Below are positions 1-6,392 of a stretch of 6,392 nt of DNA, piece after piece; within the stretch, counting starts at the first letter, position 1; every line of letters begins with the position of its first letter. The DNA lies in the NCBI GenBank assembly GCA_018064565.1, contig JAGHVA010000004.1, forward strand, positions 1-6,392. The letters are read 5' to 3'. A program made the translations under genes and the position numbers. The stretch is from Candidatus Colimorpha onthohippi. GTDB taxonomy: Bacteria; Bacteroidota; Bacteroidia; Bacteroidales; P3. The notes under the pieces are model-generated. The model was given only the letters and a program-made list of their open reading frames with translations. It searched no databases and was not told the origin of the DNA.

Positions 1-13
1 AAACAATATTATG

Positions 14-44
14 CAAATATACACTATTTTTTTTTACTCGCAGA
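14..44 (-). promoter_or_regulatory. Possible Bacteroidota-type promoter reading out of the left edge
   Basis: On the minus strand, TATATTTG (14-21) matches the Bacteroidota -7 consensus TAnnTTTG exactly. Nineteen bases upstream lies TCTG (41-44), a three-of-four match to the -33 element TTTG. A run of nine A (27-35) lies in the spacer. Transcription would start near base 8 and run leftward into a gene outside the window. The surrounding 72 bases after the polyprenyl synthase gene hold no gene. The region is very AT-rich, so a chance match is possible. Confidence 0.35.
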
Positions 45-72
45 ATTATTTTGCAATTCAGCAATATTTTTG

Positions 73-1047
73 TCACGATTTTCTATTCAGCAACATTCGC
101 ATGATTTCCACCAGTGGTTGCTTGCGGTCTGACGGCTCGTCGATAGCGTCCAAGGCACGAGAGGCCTGTTCGAAATGTTCCTGTATCATGTTTTCGACAG
201 CAGTACGGACACCAACTGCGTCGTATATTGCCATCACTTCAGATACTTTTGACTCTGGGTCGATCGAAGCATCGGCGTACAGCTCTGTGAGCCGCTGCTG
301 CTGTTGGATAGAAGCTTGACGCATGGCTGCTATATACATCATGGTCTTTTTGTTGTCGCGGATGTCTTGCCGTGTCTGCTTGCCAAAAGTTGTCACATCG
401 CCATAGGCATCCAGCAGGTCGTCTTGCAGTTGGAACGCCAATCCAAGATGGGTTCCATATTGGTCTAAGGCGTTAACACCTGGTTCAGGAGCATTGGCAA
501 GCATAGCGCCTATCCTCAATGCTCCCGAGAGCAATACCGCTGTCTTAAGACGAATCATCTCGATATATTCAGTCTCTGTTACATCGCCTCGCTGTTCAAA
601 ATCCATATCCATCTGCTGCCCTTCGCACACACCGATAGCGGTATCGCAAAAACATTGTAAGATGGTTTGAATATTGGGATGTGGCTGGCTTAAAAGGTAG
701 CGCCATGCAAGGGCAAACATGGTATCGCCCGACAAGATAGCGGTGTTTTCGTTCCATTTACGATAAACCGTAGGTTGACCACGGCGAAGTGGTGACCGAT
801 CCATCAAATCGTCATGCAACAAGGTGAAGTTGTGGAATACCTCAATCGCCACCGCGGCATGACCTGACTGGCTGACATCACCTCCAAACAACTGGTTCGC
901 TGCCAATAGCAACACGGGGCGGATGCGCTTGCCTCCTAAGCGCAGTGTATAGTCAATCGGGGCATACAGCCCCTGTGGTTCGGATAGAAACGACTCTTGG
1001 TCGAAGAGATCTTTAACAATGGTCAATAGTTGTGAGGTGGAATACAT
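73..1047 (-). CDS. Short-chain polyprenyl diphosphate synthase (FPP/GGPP-synthase-like)
   Basis: Trans-isoprenyl diphosphate synthase that condenses isopentenyl diphosphate with an allylic diphosphate in the cytoplasm, feeding undecaprenyl carrier and quinone side-chain synthesis. The 324 residues match the family. Visible motifs are LGGKRIRP (37-44), which binds IPP; the first Asp-rich motif DDLMD (79-83) with Arg88-Arg89 after it; CEGQQMDMDF (141-150); KT (168-169); and the second Asp-rich motif FQLQDDLLD (205-213). All catalytic aspartates are present. Chain length: Phe74 sits five residues before the first motif, where a bulky aromatic normally limits the product to short chains (C15-C20). 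The first motif lacks the two-residue insertion (DDxxxxD) common in bacterial IspA. This fits the paralogue in Bacteroidales that is separate from the long-chain menaquinone synthase, but the exact product is not proven, so no symbol is given. The ATG at 1047 follows an A-rich leader. It is the last gene of the leftward cluster and ends in TGA at 73-75; no terminator hairpin follows. Confidence 0.95.
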   Translation of the reverse strand: MYSTSQLLTIVKDLFDQESFLSEPQGLYAPIDYTLRLGGKRIRPVLLLAANQLFGGDVSQSGHAAVAIEVFHNFTLLHDDLMDRSPLRRGQPTVYRKWNENTAILSGDTMFALAWRYLLSQPHPNIQTILQCFCDTAIGVCEGQQMDMDFEQRGDVTETEYIEMIRLKTAVLLSGALRIGAMLANAPEPGVNALDQYGTHLGLAFQLQDDLLDAYGDVTTFGKQTRQDIRDNKKTMMYIAAMRQASIQQQQRLTELYADASIDPESKVSEVMAIYDAVGVRTAVENMIQEHFEQASRALDAIDEPSDRKQPLVEIMRMLLNRKS

Positions 1048-1073
1048 GCTTGTTATTGTTTATATACGTCAAA

Positions 1074-3413
1074 TTAAAATGGATAGTCTATTCCCACATT
1101 GGTTTGGACGGTTCTAAATCCCCAATGCTTGAACCGCCAACGGTCAAGAGGTGCGCAGGTTGGATCGTAGGCAGGGAGTGCAAAATCAAAACGGAGGGTA
1201 AGTATTGATATTTTGAGACGCAGCCCCACACCCAATCCCAACGCCATGTCGGTGAAGAGGTTTTGAAGTTGGAATTCGGCACCTGGCTGGTTGGGGTCTT
1301 CCTTAAAGAGCCACACATTGCCAGCATCGGCAAACAACGCTCCCTCTATAGGTCCAAATATCGGGAAACGGCTCTCAAGATTCAGCACCAACGTCATATC
1401 GCCAGTCTGATCCCAATAGTAGCTATCCAATCCTTGACTGTTGTAATGACCAGGTCCTAATCGTCTCAATTGCCAAGCTCTGATATTGTTAGGTCCGCCG
1501 CCAAAGAAACATTTCTCGTATGGCATGGTGATAGAGTTCCCGTATGGCATACCAATACCCAACAAGACTCGCATCACCAGAGTGCTTGACTCTCCATAGT
1601 GAAAATAGCGTTTGAATTCAGTACTGAGTCGTAGATATTGTGAATAGGGGACAGAGAAGAGGTTGTAGGGCGAGATGGCGTCACCATCCGAATCGGTGGT
1701 TCGACCTGCAGCAAAACCTTGATTGTTGTATTGCGTGCGGTCTGCCATACCAGGCGATGTTGCCACCGCTGCTGCAAGTATGCCAGCCGACTCGATTGAG
1801 ACATGCAGATAAGAGAAATTTTCTCTACGTCCTAACACCTGATTACTGTAAGTTAACTCGTAGCGCGCACTGATATTAAGATGGTCGTCGTATTGGTACA
1901 TCAAACGACGATCAAGTGCCGTAATCACCCGGTTACGAAACTCCTCGCTAAAGTCAAAAAAACGGACATACGACACATTGACAGGCATCAGCCTGTGCTG
2001 CATGAAGCGAGATGCGTTCCAAGTGTATCCGAACGAAGACTTTACCTGCATGCGTTCGAAATAGGAACGATATTGATAGTCGGTACCGATGTCAAACAAT
2101 GTGTGCGGTCGCATACGTCCTCGCAGCTGGTTGCCCCACGGCATCCAGAACTGAGGAATATTGAGTGAAGCGGTAATACCCGACTCGAACGCAGAAAAGT
2201 TTGATCTAAAATCAGAAAAACCAGATTTGATAGCCGACTTCTGCAACTCTATAAGCAGGTTGCCAGAGAGCGAGAAGAGTTCAGCGCCACCAAAGAAATT
2301 TCGGTGCTGGTATTGCAAGATGGTCTCTGCTCCAAAATTGCCACTGGTAGATGCACCTTTAGATGGCGAGGCATTGCTAATCTCGATAGAAGCAGAAATA
2401 CTCTGTTGGCTATTTTCGAGCAGACGACAATGCACATCCAACAACCGCAAGCTGTCGCTACTCTGGGGCGACTCGGTATAATCAATATTTATCAGGCTGA
2501 AATTGTGCAGGTCGTGCAGGGCATTATAAGTGGCGGTGGTGCGTATAGGGCGATAAAGCAAGCCCTCGCGCATCACAAGCATACGCTGAAGCACCGATTG
2601 CGACACTCTCACACTATCTACCATTATGTGATTGATAAAATATTGTTGGTACGGATATTGGTAAACCACCCCATCACGCATCACGATAGGGTTTTCGACA
2701 ATAACTCGGATGGAGAGATAGCGATTATCGAACGTGGTATCCACCTCAAAGCGTATCAAATCGACCAACGAACGGTAGTAGCCATTGTCTTGAAAGAGGG
2801 CGGTAAGCCGCTCTCGCTCGGCTGACAGCAAATCTTGATGATAATAATCGCCTGGCTGTAATAGCGATTGCGAACGAGTATCGTTGACCAGCTGACTAAT
2901 CGCACTATCTTTGATAGCGTAGGTAACCTCTTCGATAAGATAACGTGGAGCAGCACTGATACGATAACGCACCTCTACCCTATTGCGTTTGAGGTTCACG
3001 GTATCGGCCGACACCTGCGATCCAAAACAGCCTCCCACGTCCATGAGCGATTGCAATTGGCGGACACTCGCCTGCGTCAGCATATCGTTGTACAACACTG
3101 GCTCTACGCCTATCGAACGGGCAGTACGAGCCCACCAACTATTGTTTTCTATCTTAGGGTGATAGTAGGTGTTAAGTATGGTGTGGTTGATATTCAACAA
3201 ACCATTGCGAGGGCGTTGCTTTACAAATTTTGAGCAGTCTGCAAGCACCGCTTGCACCTCGGGTGGAACTGTTGAACCATCCTGCATGCTGATGTCAAAA
3301 CTGTTTCGATACAACAACTGCTGACCAGGCTGCAACACTCGACTTGTGGGCGCACACGACGCCAAAAGCCATAATGAAGACAGCAAAAATACTATATGGC
3401 GAATGGTTTTCAG
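1074..3413 (-). CDS. tamL: TamL-type Omp85 outer-membrane assembly lipoprotein (BamA/TamA superfamily)
   Basis: Predicted outer-membrane beta-barrel of the Omp85 family, with a lipoprotein signal as known for TamL of Bacteroidota; such proteins insert or export outer-membrane proteins. With the start taken as CTG at 3413 there are 779 residues. A signal peptide begins MKTIRH, then a hydrophobic core, and ends in lipobox LASC (Cys20). Three POTRA-like repeats follow at about 28-130, 145-240 (LFQDNGYYR, 206-214) and 255-335. The barrel runs from about 338 to the end. It carries the Omp85 signature GGPNNIRAW (IRAW 644-647), FADAGNVWLF (694-703) and a C-terminal beta-strand ending in Phe. The start is uncertain. 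There is no in-frame ATG or GTG after the stop at 3438-3440. The only conventional start is TTG at 3386, which would give 770 residues but would cut off the basic n-region of the signal peptide. A single-base indel could instead connect an ATG at 3454-3456. No tamB-like gene is visible beside it, so the exact role (Tam-like or other Omp85) and the gene symbol are inferred. It lies 26 bases before the polyprenyl synthase gene. Confidence 0.9.
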   Translation of the reverse strand: MKTIRHIVFLLSSLWLLASCAPTSRVLQPGQQLLYRNSFDISMQDGSTVPPEVQAVLADCSKFVKQRPRNGLLNINHTILNTYYHPKIENNSWWARTARSIGVEPVLYNDMLTQASVRQLQSLMDVGGCFGSQVSADTVNLKRNRVEVRYRISAAPRYLIEEVTYAIKDSAISQLVNDTRSQSLLQPGDYYHQDLLSAERERLTALFQDNGYYRSLVDLIRFEVDTTFDNRYLSIRVIVENPIVMRDGVVYQYPYQQYFINHIMVDSVRVSQSVLQRMLVMREGLLYRPIRTTATYNALHDLHNFSLINIDYTESPQSSDSLRLLDVHCRLLENSQQSISASIEISNASPSKGASTSGNFGAETILQYQHRNFFGGAELFSLSGNLLIELQKSAIKSGFSDFRSNFSAFESGITASLNIPQFWMPWGNQLRGRMRPHTLFDIGTDYQYRSYFERMQVKSSFGYTWNASRFMQHRLMPVNVSYVRFFDFSEEFRNRVITALDRRLMYQYDDHLNISARYELTYSNQVLGRRENFSYLHVSIESAGILAAAVATSPGMADRTQYNNQGFAAGRTTDSDGDAISPYNLFSVPYSQYLRLSTEFKRYFHYGESSTLVMRVLLGIGMPYGNSITMPYEKCFFGGGPNNIRAWQLRRLGPGHYNSQGLDSYYWDQTGDMTLVLNLESRFPIFGPIEGALFADAGNVWLFKEDPNQPGAEFQLQNLFTDMALGLGVGLRLKISILTLRFDFALPAYDPTCAPLDRWRFKHWGFRTVQTNVGIDYPF

Positions 3414-3470
3414 AATATAATTCTTTAAGATTCTATTTTACCGCTGCCCACGTCATGACACAATGGTCAA
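3414..3470 (-). other. waaA-tamL junction with an orphan ATG and an A-run
   Basis: This short spacer contains an ATG at 3454-3456, 14 bases after the waaA stop, which is spacing like that of the other gene pairs here. It sits inside the palindrome GTCATGAC (3452-3459). Reading from that ATG gives only MTWAAVK, then TAG at 3433-3435. Removing one A from the AAAA run (3436-3439) would fuse this ATG in frame to the signal peptide of the tamL-like gene. The spacer also carries a nine-base direct repeat of the waaA tail (3441-3449 and 3478-3486). No terminator is seen. Confidence 0.5.
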
Positions 3471-4760
3471 TCAAGATCCGCTGCCCGATAAAATCTTGGC
3501 TGTACTTCCTAAATTGGACTGCATGTAGGTAGTACATGCCAACGATGCAGACTGGTATTGTGCGACATTAGAGAAAAGCGATGTAACCACACGTTCCAAC
3601 TCCTCGAACCGCTGATAGGAGAACCCGCCTCCCAGCTGGATGATATCTGACGCTTCTTGAAATTTATGATAGTTTGGACCAAACACCACAGGCTTGCCGA
3701 ACGTGATGGCTTCAAGTGTGTTGTGGATACCTTTGCCCCACCCTCCACCTATATATGCCACCGTAGCATAGCGATACAGGGTGGAGAGCATGCCGATATT
3801 GTCAATAATCAAAATTTCAGGCAACTGACCAAGACTGGCATTCTGACCCTTGACAACCGCCTCCATCGCTGAATAACGGATACAGTTGTAACCGCTAAAG
3901 AGTTTTTCGATAGCAGAAAGATGACTTTCGGCTATCACATGCGGTGCCAATACCAAGCGTAGATTCGACTGCTGAAGCCAATCACGATGTGCATCAAGAT
4001 ACCGTTTCAGCATCTGCTCGTCAGGTTCCCAACTGCTGCCCGCCATCAAAACCATCGGTTTCTCAATAGTTGATGCGAGAAACGCCTCAACCACATCGGA
4101 ACGCCGTGCCACCCGAGCTATATCGCTCACACGATCAAAACGGGTGTCGCCCGCCACTGTACAATGCTGGATACCGTGAGATTGCAACAGCCACAACGAC
4201 TGGTTATTTTGGACAAACAAATGGGTATAGCAACTGCCTATCTGCTTGCGAAACCAACCACCATACCACTTGAAAAAATATTGCGATGGACGGAATATTG
4301 CAGAGAAGATATAAGTAGGTGTGCCACGTCTGCGCAACTGATTAAGGTAGTTAAACCAGAAATCATATTTGCAGAAATAGGCCACTTTTGGGTTAAAATG
4401 CTTCACAAAAAGGCGAGCCAGACGGGGCATGTCGGGTGGCAAATACAATACAGCATCGGCCTTGTCGTAGTTGTGGCGCACTTCATAACCTGAAGGGGAG
4501 AAGAACGTAAGCACAATGAGGTGGTCTGGATTTCGGAGTTTGTAAGCCTCCAATACTGGCCGCGTCTGCTCAAACTCGCCCAACGATGAAGCATGAAACC
4601 ACGCCACTTGTTGCGAATCGCCAAAGGAACCTGTAGTGCGTATAAGCTGCACCGACTTGCGCCAACCCGCACGCATCTGGCGCGCTTTCGTATTGAATAA
4701 AGCCGCCACACACACTCCTAAACTATACAGAGCAATTCCGATGGAGTATAATATGCGCAT
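3471..4760 (-). CDS. waaA: 3-deoxy-D-manno-octulosonic acid (Kdo) transferase
   Basis: WaaA (KdtA) transfers Kdo from CMP-Kdo to the lipid A precursor at the cytoplasmic face of the inner membrane, starting the LPS inner core. The 429 residues match the family's usual length of about 410-430. Residues 3-22 form the N-terminal membrane anchor, followed by a basic stretch (KARQMRAGWRK). The acceptor-side GT-B domain has HASSLGEFEQTRP at 56-68; Glu62 aligns with the catalytic Glu of the family. The donor-side domain has GDTRFDR (204-210), GSSWEPDE (241-248), APH (272-274), GGGWGKGIHNTLEA (338-351) and GPNYHKFQEA (361-370), the expected CMP-Kdo-binding region. The ATG at 4760 puts the anchor at the N terminus and has an A-rich leader (CAAAAATAAT) of Bacteroidota type. 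Whether it adds one Kdo or more cannot be read from sequence. It sits 17 bases after valS and just upstream of the tamL-like gene, with no terminator on either side. It ends in a small Ser/Gly tail (SGSGS). Confidence 0.96.
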   Translation of the reverse strand: MRILYSIGIALYSLGVCVAALFNTKARQMRAGWRKSVQLIRTTGSFGDSQQVAWFHASSLGEFEQTRPVLEAYKLRNPDHLIVLTFFSPSGYEVRHNYDKADAVLYLPPDMPRLARLFVKHFNPKVAYFCKYDFWFNYLNQLRRRGTPTYIFSAIFRPSQYFFKWYGGWFRKQIGSCYTHLFVQNNQSLWLLQSHGIQHCTVAGDTRFDRVSDIARVARRSDVVEAFLASTIEKPMVLMAGSSWEPDEQMLKRYLDAHRDWLQQSNLRLVLAPHVIAESHLSAIEKLFSGYNCIRYSAMEAVVKGQNASLGQLPEILIIDNIGMLSTLYRYATVAYIGGGWGKGIHNTLEAITFGKPVVFGPNYHKFQEASDIIQLGGGFSYQRFEELERVVTSLFSNVAQYQSASLACTTYMQSNLGSTAKILSGSGS

Positions 4761-4777
4761 ATTATTTTTGACAATAA

Positions 4778-6392
4778 CTACTTGATAGCCTCTATTTGTG
4801 CCTTGAGAGCAGCTATCTTGCTCTCGGCATCTGATTTCTTTTTGCGTTCCAGATTTACCACATGCTCTGGTGCCCCGCTGACAAACTTCTCGTTGTTCAA
4901 TTTTTTCATCACACTCGCCAAGAAATTCTCAGCATATTTGAGTTCATCGTTCAGCTTGACCAATTCAGCCTCTTTATCAATATGCTGGCTCATAGGCACA
5001 AAGCACTCGGTGGTGCCAACCAAGAAATTGAGGGCACCATCTACCTTGTCGGCCACACACTCCACTTGGCTCACATTCGCCATCTTGCATATAAGACCAA
5101 AGAAATGTTGTGGAGCCGTCCCGCGCACAAACAGCTGCAACTGCTCCTTGGGCGAAAGGCCTTTGCTGCCACGCAAATTGCGCACACCCGCTATTATCTC
5201 TTGCGCCATAGCGCAATCATCAAGCAATTGCTGATTAAACGGCTTGACCGCTGGCAAAGGCTGATTCATAATACTCTCCTCTTCAGTACGATCGCGCAAG
5301 GCATGCCAGATTTCCTCTGTAACAAAGGGCATAAAGGGGTGCAACATACACATCAGCCGCTCAAAGATAGACAGTGTGGACTCATAGGTTGCACCATCTA
5401 TAGCAGTGCCAAACGCAGGCTTAATCATCTCTAAATACCACGAGCAGAAGTTGTCCCACACCAACTTATAAGCCGCCATCAAGGCTTCGCTGAGTCGGAA
5501 ACTCTGGAAGTCGTGGTCTATCTGAGCCAACACCTGCAACATACGATGCTCCATCCACTCTACACTCAATGCGCAATCTGCTGGTTGGGGTGCAGTAGCA
5601 TCCACCTGCCATCCTTTGACAAGGCGCAAAGCATTCCAAATCTTGTTGGCAAAGTTGCGTCCCTGCTCGCATATACTCTCATCAAAGGGCAAGTCGTTGC
5701 CCGCTGGGGCAGTGAGCAGCATCCCCATTCGCACACCATCGGCACCATACTGCTCTATCAGCTTGATTGGATCTGGACTATTGCCAAGCGATTTACTCAT
5801 CTTACGTCCCAGCTTATCACGCACTATACCAGTAAAATAGACATGTTTGAAAGGTATTTCGTTGCGATATTCCTCGCCAGCCATAATCATACGAGCCACC
5901 CAGAAGAAGATAATATCGGGAGCGGTAATCAGCGTATCGGTAGGATAGTAATAATTTATCTCTTCGTTGTCGGGATTACGGATACCATCGAACAATGCAA
6001 TGGGCCACAACCAACTGCTGAACCAGGTGTCAAGCACATCTTCGTCCTGCCGCAAATCGCCTGCCGCAAGCCGAGCGTCCGGATACTGCAGCCTTGCTTT
6101 CTGCAATGCTGCATCGTCATTCTCCGCTACCACCACCTCGGTGCGACCATCTATAGTAAAGTAATATGCTGGGATACGTTGCCCCCACCACAACTGACGG
6201 CTGATACACCAGTCTTTGATATTCTCAAGCCAATGACGGTAGGTATTTTTGAATTTGGCAGGGTGAAACTGGATGGTATCGTCTTCCACCACGCTCAAAG
6301 CTTTCTTTGCCACATCTTCCATCTTCATAAACCACTGCGCAGAAAGTTTTGGCTCGATGACGGCATCGGTACGCTCACTATGTCCCACTTTA
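4778..6392 (-). CDS. valS: Valyl-tRNA synthetase, C-terminal part (5' end beyond the window)
   Basis: Class I aminoacyl-tRNA synthetase that charges tRNA-Val with valine in the cytoplasm. About 537 residues are visible. Numbering from the valine at 6388, the fragment begins at the end of the editing insertion (VGHSERTDAVIEP, then QWF at 18-20). It continues through the second half of the catalytic core (CISRQLWWGQRIP, 61-73; DEDVLDTWFSS, 115-125; DIIFFWVARMI, 158-168). The KMSKS loop is exact at 196-200 (bases 5789-5803). The helical anticodon-binding domain runs from about 248 to 400, and the C-terminal coiled coil typical of ValRS from about 470 to 536. The HIGH motif and most of the editing domain lie off the right edge; the family is usually about 870-950 residues, so roughly 340 are missing. 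GTG at 6386-6388 is an internal Val codon, not the start: the codon before it (6389-6391) is AAA in an open frame, and the residues belong to the conserved core. It ends with TAG, 17 bases before waaA, and is probably cotranscribed with it. Confidence 0.98.
   Translation of the reverse strand, partial: KVGHSERTDAVIEPKLSAQWFMKMEDVAKKALSVVEDDTIQFHPAKFKNTYRHWLENIKDWCISRQLWWGQRIPAYYFTIDGRTEVVVAENDDAALQKARLQYPDARLAAGDLRQDEDVLDTWFSSWLWPIALFDGIRNPDNEEINYYYPTDTLITAPDIIFFWVARMIMAGEEYRNEIPFKHVYFTGIVRDKLGRKMSKSLGNSPDPIKLIEQYGADGVRMGMLLTAPAGNDLPFDESICEQGRNFANKIWNALRLVKGWQVDATAPQPADCALSVEWMEHRMLQVLAQIDHDFQSFRLSEALMAAYKLVWDNFCSWYLEMIKPAFGTAIDGATYESTLSIFERLMCMLHPFMPFVTEEIWHALRDRTEEESIMNQPLPAVKPFNQQLLDDCAMAQEIIAGVRNLRGSKGLSPKEQLQLFVRGTAPQHFFGLICKMANVSQVECVADKVDGALNFLVGTTECFVPMSQHIDKEAELVKLNDELKYAENFLASVMKKLNNEKFVSGAPEHVVNLERKKKSDAESKIAALKAQIEAIK

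Noticed and set aside
6..35. Possible plus-strand terminator: AT hairpin (6-10 with 16-20) and a T9 run
   Set aside because: The stem is five A/T pairs only, it is separated from the T run, and no plus-strand gene leads into it. For the minus-strand genes the run is A, not T.
292..306. CTG-rich triplet run inside the polyprenyl synthase gene
   Set aside because: It simply encodes four glutamines (248-251) and is too short to count as a repeat.
1048..1090. Possible promoter (TTAATTTG) before the polyprenyl synthase gene
   Set aside because: The second base breaks the TAnnTTTG consensus and I see no -33 element at the right distance. Cotranscription is simpler.
2304..2825. 173-residue plus-strand open frame
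   Set aside because: It is antisense to the POTRA/barrel-coding part of the tamL-like gene. It has no recognisable motif and no leader, so it is best explained as a shadow frame.
2868..3233. 121-residue plus-strand open frame
   Set aside because: It is antisense to the tamL-like gene and overlaps conserved POTRA coding; no independent support.
4862..5434. 190-residue plus-strand open frame
   Set aside because: It lies wholly antisense to valS, whose protein is unmistakable. The translation shows no family features.
6386..6388. GTG as the start of valS
   Set aside because: It is an internal valine codon. The frame stays open to the window edge and the residues belong to the conserved middle of ValRS.

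Overview
The window is a piece of a Bacteroidota chromosome, most likely order Bacteroidales. The evidence is protein style (a lipoprotein-type Omp85 of the TamL kind, a Kdo transferase, and a DDxxD-type polyprenyl synthetase), A-rich leaders without a clear Shine-Dalgarno sequence, and one match to the Bacteroidota -7 promoter element. No genus can be assigned from the sequence alone.

All four genes lie on the minus strand and are read right to left. They are valS (C-terminal part only, cut by the right edge), waaA (Kdo transferase), a TamL/BamA-like outer-membrane assembly lipoprotein, and a short-chain polyprenyl diphosphate synthase. The gaps are 17 bases (valS-waaA), about 57 bases or less (waaA-tamL, depending on the start chosen) and 26 bases (tamL-polyprenyl synthase). 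No terminator is visible between them, so they look like one transcription unit. The first 72 bases are AT-rich and hold a possible promoter reading out of the left edge.

After valS, the cluster has an envelope theme. WaaA attaches Kdo to lipid A, the Omp85 protein inserts or exports proteins at the outer membrane, and the polyprenyl synthase makes allylic diphosphates of the kind that feed undecaprenyl carriers and quinones. ValS is a housekeeping enzyme that appears to share the transcript.

This is mostly ordinary core genome, and I see no previously undescribed system, mobile element, CRISPR array or RNA gene. The point most worth checking is the start of the tamL-like gene. Its signal peptide is encoded upstream of the only conventional start codon (TTG), with no in-frame ATG or GTG. 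This implies either a rare CTG/ATT start or a one-base indel in an A-run that disconnects an upstream ATG.
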